This document shows positions 1 through 10,010 of a stretch of 64,000 bases of DNA, piece after piece. The stretch is taken from contig NZ_FQUG01000002.1 of assembly GCF_900129225.1 (NCBI RefSeq), positions 434,001-498,000 of the forward strand, read 5' to 3'. Within the stretch, counting starts at the first letter, position 1. The number at the start of each line of letters is the position of its first letter. The notes under the pieces were generated by a model, which made no database searches, was not told the DNA's origin, and saw only the letters and a list, made by a program, of their open reading frames with translations. Origin of the DNA: Schwartzia succinivorans DSM 10502 (GTDB lineage: Bacteria > Bacillota > Negativicutes > Selenomonadales > Selenomonadaceae). A program made the translations under genes and the position numbers.

Positions 1-40
1 ACTCTTGTATTTCAGGGGTAAGGTTGGTTAAACGGAAAGT

Positions 41-93
41 AAAAGAAGACACTGTGATAAAACATTTTACGTTTTGTCACAGTGTCTTCTTTT
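41..93. terminator. Bidirectional intrinsic terminator downstream of putP
   Basis: A 23-bp stem (41-63 with 71-93, one G-T wobble) closes a 7-base loop. It has A-runs on the left and T-runs on the right, so it can end transcripts on either strand. It lies just beyond the stop of the minus-strand symporter and probably also ends a plus-strand gene left of the window. Confidence 0.9.
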
Positions 94-100
94 CGTGTTA

Positions 101-1579
101 TCAGATATTGCTGTGCTCTACAGCATCGAAGACGTCCGTTATTTCTTTGGGCGGTTCCTTGTCCAGCTTGCTTACGATATAAATCGCTGCGAGGGAGAGG
201 ATGAAGCCCGGGATGATTTCATAAAGACCGAGCCATGCGAACTGCTTCCAGATAAGTACTGTAAGGCCGCCGACTACGATGCCGGCGATGACACCGCGGG
301 ATGTGGTGCGTCTCCAGAAGAGTGCCATCAAAAGCGCAGGGCCGAAGGCTGCTCCGAAGCCTGCCCAGGCGTATGCGACAATATCCAGAATGAGGTTCTG
401 CGGGTTCATGGCAAGTATTACCGCGATGAGGGCGATGCCGAGAACGGAAAAACGTCCAACCCAGACAAGCTCATTCGCAGAGGAGTTTTTGCGGATTGTG
501 GTGTGGTAAAAGTCCTGAGCAAAAGCAGATGCCGCAACAAGAAGCTGCGAGGACGCCGTGCTCATGATTGCGGCCAGAACAGCAGAAAGAACTATGCCTG
601 CCGCAAACGGGCTGAAAAGCTCGTTGGTCATTACGAGGAAAACTGTCTCGGTGTCTGCTCCTGTGAGGGCGTGGGTGAGATATGCTTTTCCTACCATGCC
701 GACCAGAACTGCTGCAGCAAGGGAAATGGCTACCCATGTCATGGCGATATGCATGGCCTGCTTAAGCTCACCTGAGGAGCGGATTGCCATGAAGCGTACA
801 AGGATATGCGGCTGACCGAAATACCCAAGTCCCCATCCAAGGAGCGAGATGCATTCGATGAAACCAATCATTGAGCCGTCAGGCTTTGTGAATGGGTTGA
901 AAAACGAAGGATTGATTGTGTAGATTGCTTCTGCTGTTGTCTGGAAGCCTCCGATTGCCCAGGCACCCATTGCAGGTACGATGAGTATCGCAAAAAACAT
1001 CATGACGCCCTGGATAAAATCGGTCCATGCGACTGCAAGAAATCCGCCTACGAAGGTGTAGAACACGACAACGAAGGCGCCGAGGGCAAGGGACCAGAGA
1101 TATGGAAGACCGAATATGGTTTCGAAGAGCTTTCCTCCTGCGACAAAACCTGATGATGTGTAGATGATGAAAAAAATTAAGATAAATACGGCCGGAATAA
1201 TGCGCAGAAGATTGCTTTTGTCGTGAAAACGGTTCTGGAAAAATCCCGGAAGCGTAAGGGAATTGTCCGCAAGCTCGGTGTATTTTCGGAGCCGTGAGGC
1301 AACGAATTTCCAGTTTGCAAAGGTTCCCAGAGCGAGGCCGAGGGCAATCCAGCCTGCGTTGAGGCCTGCGACATAGGCGTAGCCCGGGAGTCCCATGAGC
1401 ATCCATCCGCTCATGTCGGATGCTTCGGCACTCAATGAGGTTACCCATGCCCCAAGCTTTCGGTTGCCGAGAATGTAGTCGGCCATGTTGTGTGTGCGGC
1501 GATAATAGTAAACGCCTATCATCATCATGCATGAGAGGTAAAAAATAAATGCAATGATGATATAGATATTCTGTGTCAC
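101..1579 (-). CDS. putP: Sodium/solute symporter, PutP (proline) type
   Basis: The 492-residue hydrophobic protein belongs to the sodium:solute symporter (SSS) family and resembles sodium/proline symporters from end to end. The N-terminus (IIIAFIFYLSCMMMIGVYYY) is the first membrane helix, followed by the ADYILGNRKLG and SDMSGWMLMGLPG segments typical of PutP and about a dozen further helices. The length matches PutP (about 500). It would import proline or a related solute with sodium. The gene stands alone with its own promoter and terminator. Proline as substrate is inferred from family resemblance; another amino acid is possible. Confidence 0.85.
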   Translation of the reverse strand: MTQNIYIIIAFIFYLSCMMMIGVYYYRRTHNMADYILGNRKLGAWVTSLSAEASDMSGWMLMGLPGYAYVAGLNAGWIALGLALGTFANWKFVASRLRKYTELADNSLTLPGFFQNRFHDKSNLLRIIPAVFILIFFIIYTSSGFVAGGKLFETIFGLPYLWSLALGAFVVVFYTFVGGFLAVAWTDFIQGVMMFFAILIVPAMGAWAIGGFQTTAEAIYTINPSFFNPFTKPDGSMIGFIECISLLGWGLGYFGQPHILVRFMAIRSSGELKQAMHIAMTWVAISLAAAVLVGMVGKAYLTHALTGADTETVFLVMTNELFSPFAAGIVLSAVLAAIMSTASSQLLVAASAFAQDFYHTTIRKNSSANELVWVGRFSVLGIALIAVILAMNPQNLILDIVAYAWAGFGAAFGPALLMALFWRRTTSRGVIAGIVVGGLTVLIWKQFAWLGLYEIIPGFILSLAAIYIVSKLDKEPPKEITDVFDAVEHSNI

Positions 1580-1629
1580 GAATGGACACTCCTTCCATAA
1601 TATAATGGCATAAATAGCATACGTGATAT

Positions 1630-1658
1630 ATTATAATGCCTTTAATCAAAGTTTGCCA
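1630..1658 (-). promoter_or_regulatory. Candidate sigma-A promoter of putP
   Basis: On the minus strand TGGCAA (1658-1653), 17 bases, then a consensus TATAAT (1635-1630). The -35 is weak and sits inside an inverted repeat, so control by a repressor or activator is plausible. Confidence 0.5.
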
Positions 1659-1669
1659 TATGCAAACTT
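1649..1669. promoter_or_regulatory. Palindrome over the putP -35 region (possible operator)
   Basis: Eight-base arms AAGTTTGC and GCAAACTT are separated by 5 bases and overlap the predicted -35 of putP. The symmetry and position suit a dimeric regulator. Its identity is unknown. Confidence 0.45.
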
Positions 1670-1796
1670 ACTTCTGTGGCATTTCAACGAGGCGCAATAT
1701 GTTCAATTTCATTTGTTTTTCTCGTCGCCACTTACAGAAATGGGGGATATTTTTTGCCGGGTTATATGTTAAGAAAGTATGAAAAATCAACGGAAT

Positions 1797-1826
1797 TTGG
1801 TGCTTTGCGGCAAAATGTGCTATCAT
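1797..1826 (+). promoter_or_regulatory. Candidate promoter of the FAD dehydrogenase gene
   Basis: TTGGTG (1797-1802), 18-base spacer, TATCAT (1821-1826), about 40 bases before the start codon. The match is moderate and the call is by position. Confidence 0.4.
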
Positions 1827-1864
1827 TAATTGGTTGTTTATTTTTTCATATGGAGTGAAGAAAA

Positions 1865-3250
1865 ATGAAACAGTATGATGTTGCTATTGTTGGAGCAGGC
1901 CCGGCAGGAATTTTTGCTGCCTATGAGCTGATTGAAAAGAAGCCTGATCTGAAGATTGGTGTATTTGAGAGCGGAAACGATATTTATCATCGTGCGTGTC
2001 CTATATCTGCAGGAAAGGTAAAGACATGCATCTGCTGCACTCCCTGCAATATCATGAGAGGCTTCGGAGGCGCCGGCGCGTTCTCCGACGGCAAATATAA
2101 TTTTACGACACAGTTCGGCGGATGGCTCAATGAATATCTTGATGACGAGGAGGTCATGAAGCTTATCCGGTATGTTGATGAGATTAACATGAAGCACGGA
2201 GCTCCGTCGCAGGTTTTCACAACGGCAGGCAGCGAGCTTGGCAAGCTGGCACTTGGATATGACCTTCATCTTCTGGATGCCAGCGTGCGTCATCTGGGAA
2301 CAGAAAACAATCTTTCCATGCTGAAAAAAACATATGAGCATCTGAAGGACAAGGTTGAGTTCCATTTCCTTGCGCCGGTAAAAAACATAGAGTCAGACGG
2401 CAGCGGAGACAATCAGCTTATTCTTGAAAACGGGGAGAAGGTATCCGCGGAATATCTTATCGTGACGCCTGGACGTGCAGGCGCAGAATGGTTCAGCGAC
2501 GAGTGCAAACGCCTTGGCGTTAAGCTGCTTAATAATCAGGTTGATGTAGGAGTGCGTGTAGAGGTGCCTGACGCGGTGTTCAGCCACATTACCGACAAGG
2601 TGTACGAGGCAAAGCTGGTATACCGCACGAAACGCTACGGAGACCTTGTGCGGACGTTCTGCATGAATCCTCACGGCCACGTGGTAACGGAGAACACTGA
2701 CGGAGTCATTACGGTAAACGGTCACTCCTACAGCGACCCGAAGCTCCAGAGTCATAATACGAATTTCGCGCTGCTCGTCAGCAATCATTTTACGGAACCC
2801 TTTAATGAGCCGTACAAATACGGCAAACGTATTGCATCATTTTCCAACATGCTGGGAGGCGGTGCTCTGGTGCAGCGCTACGGTGACCTCTTCAAGGGAC
2901 GCCGCACGGATGCGAAGCGTCTTGCCAAGAGCTTCACGAGGCCGACGCTTGCGGCTACCCCGGGTGACCTCTCGCTGGTGCTTCCAAAGCGTCATCTGGA
3001 CAACATAATGGAAATGATTCAGGTGCTTGATAACATTGCGCCGGGAATGACAAATGACGATACGCTTCTTTACGGTGTAGAGGTCAAGTTCTACAGCTCC
3101 CGTATTTCGCTTACGAAGGAGCTTGAAATGCCGCTTAAAAACATCTTTGCGGCGGGCGACGGCGCAGGAGTTACTCGCGGACTTTCGCAGGCAGGGGCGA
3201 GCGGCGTTTATGTCGGAAGGACAATTCTTTCGCGTATGGACAAAAAATAA
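1865..3250 (+). CDS. FAD-dependent dehydrogenase (COG2509-like), cysteine-rich N-terminus
   Basis: The 461-residue flavoprotein opens with a Rossmann dinucleotide motif (VAIVGAGPAGIFAAYEL, residues 8-24). The C-terminal FAD-binding segment (NIFAAGDGAGVTRGLSQAGA) lies near residue 435. Between them is a cysteine cluster near residues 45-62 (CPISAGKVKTCICCTPC), which I associate with the uncharacterised FAD-dependent dehydrogenases of COG2509. The reaction is unknown. The cluster could hold a redox disulfide or metal. The start ATG follows a GAAG-type ribosome site, and the gene appears to be a single transcription unit. Confidence 0.8.
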   Translation: MKQYDVAIVGAGPAGIFAAYELIEKKPDLKIGVFESGNDIYHRACPISAGKVKTCICCTPCNIMRGFGGAGAFSDGKYNFTTQFGGWLNEYLDDEEVMKLIRYVDEINMKHGAPSQVFTTAGSELGKLALGYDLHLLDASVRHLGTENNLSMLKKTYEHLKDKVEFHFLAPVKNIESDGSGDNQLILENGEKVSAEYLIVTPGRAGAEWFSDECKRLGVKLLNNQVDVGVRVEVPDAVFSHITDKVYEAKLVYRTKRYGDLVRTFCMNPHGHVVTENTDGVITVNGHSYSDPKLQSHNTNFALLVSNHFTEPFNEPYKYGKRIASFSNMLGGGALVQRYGDLFKGRRTDAKRLAKSFTRPTLAATPGDLSLVLPKRHLDNIMEMIQVLDNIAPGMTNDDTLLYGVEVKFYSSRISLTKELEMPLKNIFAAGDGAGVTRGLSQAGASGVYVGRTILSRMDKK

Positions 3251-3270
3251 AATTAAAAAAATTTTATTTT
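3244..3270. terminator. AT-only hairpin after the FAD dehydrogenase gene
   Basis: A perfect 11-bp stem made only of A and T (3244-3254 with 3260-3270) directly follows the stop codon. Such a stem is weak, so it is at best an inefficient terminator. Confidence 0.35.
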
Positions 3271-3421
3271 CATGCAGGGATTTTGGCATATTTAACGAAT
3301 TATCTTAATAGCAGAATTTTTGGGACATAAAATATTTTATACGGATGCTGAAAAATCGTATATAAATATGGTATGATACAAGTTAGAAGTTCAAAATATA
3401 TTTCGATGCTGAAAGAAATGG

Positions 3422-4291
3422 GTGAAAAGAATGGAACGCCTTAAGGTCTTAATCGTGGACGACTCAAGAGTGAGCTGTTCAATCCTGCAGAATATTCTGT
3501 CGAAAACCAATTTTGGAACTTGTGAAGTTGCGTGCAGCTGTGCGGAAGCTATTGATAAATATCAGAGCTTCAAGCCGGATATCGTCACGATGGACATGAA
3601 TCTTCCGGATGCTGACGGAATCGAGTGTACGCGCCGCATTAAGGATATAGATCCAAGTGCGAGGATTCTGATGATAAGCGCCATGAAGGATGCCAGCTTG
3701 ATTGCTCAGGGGCGTTCTGCCGGTATCAGTTCTTTCCTGCAGAAGCCTGTCAATCCTAACGAGCTCATTGACGCATTGATGTTCCTGTGTCAGGATATAT
3801 CGGATAAGATTGGTGAACTTAAGGATCTCTACGTTGATGCCTTTGTGAAGGTGCTTCAGAAGAGTCTTTTCAGTCTCGTCGGTGTTCACAGCGAGGTATC
3901 GTCCCATCTTGCGGTAGGGAATTACCTGGACGTTGACGGTATTGCTGTCATAATCGGACTTACGGGAATGCCGATGGGACGTGCGATTGTATATATGGAT
4001 CATGATACGATGCGCAAATTCGCGTGCGTGCTGCTTGGTAAGGAAAGCGACGCTGAGCTTACCGAGGAGGAGGCAAGTGATGCGGTAGAGGAAGCTGCCA
4101 ACATCATTGTCGGACGCGGCGCGTCTACAATCAATGACCTGCACGACAGTGAGATGCGTATTTCACCGCCGGGAACGATTGCGGGAAGCAATATCCGCAT
4201 TGCGAATTTCAAGATGGCATCATTTGTCATCACGGCAGAAACACGCCTTGGAAATATTTGTATGAATATAGGTTTCGCGGAGGGGGAATGA
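3422..4291 (+). CDS. Response regulator: receiver domain fused to CheX/CheC-like phosphatase domain
   Basis: Residues 8-122 form a receiver domain with the acidic pocket D13/D14, phospho-acceptor D58 (DIVTMDMNLPDADG), S86 and K108. Residues about 130-289 form a CheC/CheX-type domain carrying the ExxN phosphatase signature in VEEAANIIVGRG. This suggests a CheY-P-like phosphatase whose activity or localisation depends on its own phosphorylation. It lies 4 bases before a stand-alone CheX gene, so the two are co-translated. The GTG at 3422 is used here; the ATG at 3431 is equally credible. No kinase or flagellar gene is nearby. Confidence 0.85.
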   Translation: MKRMERLKVLIVDDSRVSCSILQNILSKTNFGTCEVACSCAEAIDKYQSFKPDIVTMDMNLPDADGIECTRRIKDIDPSARILMISAMKDASLIAQGRSAGISSFLQKPVNPNELIDALMFLCQDISDKIGELKDLYVDAFVKVLQKSLFSLVGVHSEVSSHLAVGNYLDVDGIAVIIGLTGMPMGRAIVYMDHDTMRKFACVLLGKESDAELTEEEASDAVEEAANIIVGRGASTINDLHDSEMRISPPGTIAGSNIRIANFKMASFVITAETRLGNICMNIGFAEGE

Positions 4292-4295
4292 ACTG

Positions 4296-4754
4296 ATGGA
4301 TGCTAAACTCGTTAATCCATTTATTGATGCCCTCGTTAACGTCATGCCACAGATGGGATTTGATGTACCAAAGCGTGTAAGTATGAGCGTGCAGAATCAG
4401 ACCTGCAAGAGTCTTGGCGTGTCTCTTATCGTCGGTTTCACGAAAGGTCTTCGCGGCAATGTTGTCTACAATATGACTGAACAGTCCGCGAAATTTATCG
4501 CTTCGAAGATGATGATGGGAATGCCGGTTGAGAATCTGGACGAAATGGCACAGAGTGCCCTTTCGGAGCTGTCTAATATGCTGACGGCAAATGCGGCAAC
4601 CAATCTTACGGCGATGGGCTACGAGGTAGATATTTCTACGCCGAGCTTGACAGTCGGTCAGGATTTCCAGATTAAAATCAGCGGAGAGCAGTATCTGGTT
4701 GTAGTCATGGATCTTGGCGGAGAGAACATGGAACTGAACATCGCAGTTCAGTAA
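4296..4754 (+). CDS. cheX: Chemotaxis protein CheX (CheY-P phosphatase family)
   Basis: The 152-residue single-domain protein has the CheX/CheC-like fold signature ExxN in LSELSNMLTANAATNLTAMG (about residues 91-110). CheX family proteins dephosphorylate CheY-P. The gene follows the receiver-CheX fusion in the same operon and ends in a clear terminator. The pair may act on each other or on a distant chemotaxis pathway. A role outside motility is possible because chemotaxis genes are absent from the window. Confidence 0.8.
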   Translation: MDAKLVNPFIDALVNVMPQMGFDVPKRVSMSVQNQTCKSLGVSLIVGFTKGLRGNVVYNMTEQSAKFIASKMMMGMPVENLDEMAQSALSELSNMLTANAATNLTAMGYEVDISTPSLTVGQDFQIKISGEQYLVVVMDLGGENMELNIAVQ

Positions 4755-4764
4755 TAAAAAATTG

Positions 4765-4799
4765 GAGCAGAATCATCACAGGGATTCTGCTCTTTTTTT
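4765..4799 (+). terminator. Intrinsic terminator after cheX
   Basis: A 10-bp stem GAGCAGAATC / GATTCTGCTC (4765-4774 with 4783-4792), an 8-base loop and a seven-T tail. Confidence 0.92.
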
Positions 4800-4819
4800 G
4801 TGAAAAAAATAATTTTTCA

Positions 4820-4848
4820 TAGACGGGAAAGATAGTGTGTACTATAAT
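4820..4848 (+). promoter_or_regulatory. Candidate promoter for the DUF1934-argS operon
   Basis: TAGACG (4820-4825), 17-base spacer, perfect TATAAT (4843-4848). It lies right after the cheX terminator and 58 bases before the next start. Confidence 0.55.
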
Positions 4849-4905
4849 AATAAAGATTGTTTGTTTGGGGATTTCCCCTTTTTGTTTTGAAAGCGAGGTT
4901 AAAGC

Positions 4906-5349
4906 TTGGAGCGTGTTATTGTACGGGTACGCGGCGAGCAGAAGGATCTCATGGGCGAAAAAAGCTCAATTGAGATGGTAACGGAAGGACGTCATTATTA
5001 TAAAGGCGGTAAGCATTACGTTCTTTATGACGATACTTCGGTGGAGGAAGCAGGAAAGACTGCTGCTGTTTTGAAAATATCACCGGATTCGCTTACGCTT
5101 CTGCGTCACGGCGGAGTCGAGATGGAGCAGCATTTTGCGCTGCAGGAAAAGAGTGTAAGTCAGTACCGCACTCCCTTTGGTGAGCTTGAGATGGTCATAA
5201 GGACGGATGAGCTTGCTATTGAGTACGGAACGGCAACCGGATGTGTCGATGTGGGATACGATGTATCAATAAACGGCCGTCCGCAGAGCCGTAATCTGCT
5301 TCATATAGAGGTCAGTATGGCAGCCGGTGAGGCTGAACGTTTGAATTGA
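4906..5349 (+). CDS. DUF1934 family protein
   Basis: The 147-residue protein shows the pattern of DUF1934: a short beta-rich protein with the phrases VRVRGEQKD, YYKGGKHYVLYDD and IEYGTATGCVDVGYDVSING. The fold is predicted to be a lipocalin-like beta barrel. No enzymatic function is known. It starts with TTG behind GCGAGG and ends only a few bases before argS. Firmicutes often keep this gene beside argS, and an accessory role to translation is guessed only from that position. Confidence 0.75.
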   Translation: MERVIVRVRGEQKDLMGEKSSIEMVTEGRHYYKGGKHYVLYDDTSVEEAGKTAAVLKISPDSLTLLRHGGVEMEQHFALQEKSVSQYRTPFGELEMVIRTDELAIEYGTATGCVDVGYDVSINGRPQSRNLLHIEVSMAAGEAERLN

Positions 5350-5375
5350 ATGAGCATTTGGGGAGGAAGTTTTCT

Positions 5376-7031
5376 TTGGAAATCAAGGATATACTGTCGG
5401 CGGCTATAGAGGCTGCCGCAAAACAGGGAATTGACGACGGTGTATTCCCGGAGGCAGAGCTTCCGGCCGTTGTGCTGGAGGTTCCGCCTAAGAAGGAAAT
5501 GGGAGATTTTGCGACAAATTTTGCTATGCAGTCGGCGCGTGCTTTTCATAAGAATCCGCGTCAGATTGCGGAGGCTCTTGTTGAGCGCCTGAAGCTTGCT
5601 GAGCTTGAGAAGGCGGAGATTGCAGGCCCGGGCTTCATCAATTTCTATCTGAAATCGAATGTCATTTATGACGGCCTTGCCAAGGCGATTGAAATGGGCG
5701 AGGATTTCGGAAATCTTCCTAAAAAGGATATTGCTCCTACGCAGGTGGAATATGTCAGTGCAAATCCTACCGGACCTCTGCATGTAGGGCATGGCCGCGG
5801 CGCGGCAGTCGGCAGTGCACTGGTAAATCTTCTGAGGGCTGCGGGATATCCTGTTTCAAGTGAGTACTATATAAATGATGCCGGCAATCAGATTGATAAT
5901 CTTGCGGCATCTGTTAATGCGCGTTATCTTGAGCAGTTCGGTAAAACGGTTGAGTTCCCTGAAAACGGCTACCACGGCGCCGATATTATTGATACTGCGA
6001 AGCGTATCATCAAAAAGGACGGAGACAAGTATCTCGCCATGGATGAGGCAGAGCGTCTGAAGGTATTCAAGGAGGTCGCTCTTGTTGAAAAGCTGGCGGC
6101 TCTCAAGGAAGACCTTGAGGCATTTAATGTAACCTTTGACCTCTGGTACAGCGAGCGTACACTGCATCCGGATAAAGTCCGCGAGGCTGTGGAGGAGCTC
6201 AAGGCCAACGGCACAATATACGAAAAGGACGGCGCTCTTTGGCTCCGTTCTACGGATTACGGTGATGACAAGGACCGCGTTGTTATCCGTGATAACGGTG
6301 TTCCGACATATCTGGCGGCGGATATCGCATATCATCGCGATAAATATGAACGTGGCTTTGGACGTCTCATAAATATCTGGGGTGCGGACCATCACGGTTA
6401 TGTATGCCGTGTGAAGGCAGCTATGAAGGCTCTCGGAAAGGATCCGGAAAAGCTTACAGTACTGCTTCTGCAGATGGTTGCGCTTTACAGAAACGGTGAG
6501 CTTGTGAAGATGTCCAAGCGCACAGGGCAGAGCGTTACGCTTGCAGAGCTTATTGAGGAAGTCGGCGCAGACGCGGCCCGTTATTTCTTCTGCATGCGTT
6601 CCCTTGACAGCCAGCTTGATTTTGATTTGGACCTTGCGAAAAAGCAGTCAAATGAAAATCCGGTCTATTATATACAGTATGCTCATGCACGAATCGCAAG
6701 CATTTTCCGCCAGGCGGAGGGCGCGGGACTTTCTGTCGGGGAGTCTCCGAAGCTTTCGCTTCTTACGGATGACACAGAGCTTGCGCTCATAAAGAAAATA
6801 GAGGAATATCCTGAGGAAGTCGAGAAGGCGGCAGCAGACCTTGCTCCGCAGCGTATTGCGCGTTTTGCCTACGATATCTCGGCGCTGTTCCACAGCTTCT
6901 ACGCGAAATGCCGCATAATGGGCATTGAGCCGGAGCTTGCTTCAGCCCGTCTTGCGCTTGTAGGAAAGGCTCAGCAGGTCATCCGTCACGCACTTGGTAT
7001 TCTTGGTATCTCGGCACCGGAAAAGATGTAA
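5376..7031 (+). CDS. argS: Arginyl-tRNA synthetase
   Basis: The class I synthetase charges tRNA-Arg. The N-terminal Arg-tRNA-synthetase domain is followed by the HIGH-type motif HVGHGRG after SANPTGPL. The KMSKS-type motif appears as KMSKRTGQSV, and the C-terminal DALR anticodon domain ends the protein. The length of 551 residues is normal. I place the start at TTG 5376, nine bases after the strong GGGAGGA ribosome site at 5361-5367. An in-frame TTG at 5346 would overlap the previous stop and has no ribosome site. Confidence 0.96.
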   Translation: MEIKDILSAAIEAAAKQGIDDGVFPEAELPAVVLEVPPKKEMGDFATNFAMQSARAFHKNPRQIAEALVERLKLAELEKAEIAGPGFINFYLKSNVIYDGLAKAIEMGEDFGNLPKKDIAPTQVEYVSANPTGPLHVGHGRGAAVGSALVNLLRAAGYPVSSEYYINDAGNQIDNLAASVNARYLEQFGKTVEFPENGYHGADIIDTAKRIIKKDGDKYLAMDEAERLKVFKEVALVEKLAALKEDLEAFNVTFDLWYSERTLHPDKVREAVEELKANGTIYEKDGALWLRSTDYGDDKDRVVIRDNGVPTYLAADIAYHRDKYERGFGRLINIWGADHHGYVCRVKAAMKALGKDPEKLTVLLLQMVALYRNGELVKMSKRTGQSVTLAELIEEVGADAARYFFCMRSLDSQLDFDLDLAKKQSNENPVYYIQYAHARIASIFRQAEGAGLSVGESPKLSLLTDDTELALIKKIEEYPEEVEKAAADLAPQRIARFAYDISALFHSFYAKCRIMGIEPELASARLALVGKAQQVIRHALGILGISAPEKM

Positions 7032-7073
7032 TAAGTCCATCGAAATAAATATGTATTGAAAGGAAGAAGAAGA

Positions 7074-7409
7074 ATGGATTTTTTGAAAAGCACGGAAACT
7101 GATATCGCATATTATGTGCTCACACAGAAGGGTGAGTCTATGTATTATAAAGACCTCGTGCTGGATGTCATAGAGAAGAAGGCAAAACCGGTACAATCGC
7201 TTTCTCAGACGATTTCAGAGGTTTATACGCTTATTAACATGGACAGCCGTTTCCAGTATACAGGCAAGGGAATGTGGGGACTGACAGAATGGAATCCGCC
7301 TGAAGTCAAGCATTCCCATGCATCGTCTTCGTCATCGTCTTCAGCATCGGCAGCATCCAAGTCAAGCCGCCGCCGCGAGAAGCTTTTGGAGAGCATTCAG
7401 GAAGACTAA
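7074..7409 (+). CDS. rpoE: RNA polymerase delta subunit-like protein (HARE-HTH domain)
   Basis: The 111-residue protein has one HARE-HTH winged-helix domain (about residues 8-75, ending MDSRFQYTGKGMWGLTEWNP), as in the N-terminal domain of Bacillus delta. The neighbour pyrG reproduces the Bacillus rpoE-pyrG pair. Bacillus delta continues into a long Asp/Glu tail. Here the tail is short, rich in serine and alanine, and ends with a basic patch (SSRRREKLL). ATG 7074 is chosen because AAAGGAAG lies 8 bases upstream. The polymerase role is inferred, since the acidic tail thought to displace nucleic acids is missing. Confidence 0.75.
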   Translation: MDFLKSTETDIAYYVLTQKGESMYYKDLVLDVIEKKAKPVQSLSQTISEVYTLINMDSRFQYTGKGMWGLTEWNPPEVKHSHASSSSSSSASAASKSSRRREKLLESIQED

Positions 7410-9047
<1,638 letters not shown>

Positions 9048-9058
9048 GTGAACAATAA

Positions 9059-9096
9059 ATACAGCTCATCACTTTTTGATGGGCTGTATTTTTTTA
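9059..9096 (+). terminator. Intrinsic terminator after pyrG
   Basis: Stem ATACAGCTCATCA / TGATGGGCTGTAT (one wobble), a 5-base loop and a seven-T run. Confidence 0.9.
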
Positions 9097-9180
9097 TAAA
9101 ATACAATATAGAAAAAGAAGGATTTTAGTTTTATTTAGCGAATAATCATAAGTAGAAATAATGATGGGAGGTACAAGGCG

Positions 9181-9798
9181 ATGCTGATTCGTGAGGCGTG
9201 CTGCGCGGCGTTTTATTGTCAGCGCTGCGGACAGATTCATGTGCATGAAATACCGTACTTTTCCGATGCGCGAAAAACTGTGCTTCGGTGTGATACGTGC
9301 GGCCATGAGCAGGCTGTTCTTGAACGCCTGAATGGCGGCAGGATTTCCGTTGAGCTGGACTGTGTGGTATGCGGAGAAAATAATCGTTTTGTGTTCTCAC
9401 TGAAAAGGCTTCACTCCGTACAGCTGGAGAAAATATATTGCAGGAAAGATCATTTTGAGCTGGGCTATATCGGCTGCAGAAAAAAGATTGAAGAGCTTCT
9501 TTCCTTCAATCAGGCCGAATTTGAAGCACTGCACCCAAGCGACGGAAAGAATTTCATAGAGAAACAGCGGGTACTTCTCGGAGTGCTGAACCGTGTGGAT
9601 GAAATGGCATCCACCGGATGTATTTCATGCTCCTGTGGGCACAGCGATATTTCTGCTGAGCTTCACGGGCACTATATTGTGCTTTCATGCGCAAACTGTG
9701 GCAGCTGCTACACCCTTCGGGCAGAAAAAGCCAGCGACCTTGCTCACATTGGAAGATATATCGAGCTCTTGGTGCCGGGGATGGCAGGAGACCGGTAA
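9181..9798 (+). CDS. Hypothetical protein with repeated CxxC pairs (CpXC/zinc-ribbon-like)
   Basis: I do not recognise a named family. The 205-residue protein contains paired cysteines at C13/C16, C37/C40 and C61/C64, and later C147/C150/C152 and C170/C173/C176. These make two zinc-ribbon-like halves separated by a middle section (residues about 75-140) that looks helical. The pattern recalls CpXC-type zinc proteins. It has no signal peptide, so it is probably cytoplasmic. It stands alone between the pyrG terminator and the nifJ promoter, behind GGGAGG. Nucleic-acid or metal binding is only a guess. Confidence 0.6.
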   Translation: MLIREACCAAFYCQRCGQIHVHEIPYFSDARKTVLRCDTCGHEQAVLERLNGGRISVELDCVVCGENNRFVFSLKRLHSVQLEKIYCRKDHFELGYIGCRKKIEELLSFNQAEFEALHPSDGKNFIEKQRVLLGVLNRVDEMASTGCISCSCGHSDISAELHGHYIVLSCANCGSCYTLRAEKASDLAHIGRYIELLVPGMAGDR

Positions 9799-9921
9799 TT
9801 GTGTTTTAGAAATAAACAAAGGTTTCGTTAGAAAAATCATTGTGTTATAATATGTTGCAAAAATTTTTAATTTAATCTTTTGTGTTGTGTTTTGTGTACA
9901 ATACGAAAGATTTTTTTCACG

Positions 9922-9950
9922 TTTACAATCTTTTTGGCTCGGTGTATAAT
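9922..9950 (+). promoter_or_regulatory. Strong sigma-A promoter of nifJ
   Basis: TTTACA (9922-9927), 17-base spacer, TATAAT (9945-9950). The predicted start near 9957 gives a leader of about 88 bases before nifJ. Confidence 0.85.
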
Positions 9951-9964
9951 TATAGGGATGGCGT

Positions 9965-10010
9965 GCACAGAATCAAACTGTGCGCTGAGGGCGGTGGATT
10001 GCCTCCGCCC
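9965..10010 (+). other. Two-hairpin leader of nifJ mRNA
   Basis: Two adjacent stems lie in the leader: GCACAG / CTGTGC (9965-9970 with 9978-9983), and GGGCGG / CCGCCC (9989-9994 with 10005-10010), the latter extendable with one mismatch. Neither is followed by a T-run. They may stabilise the mRNA or form part of a regulatory RNA; I could not match a known riboswitch. Confidence 0.5.
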
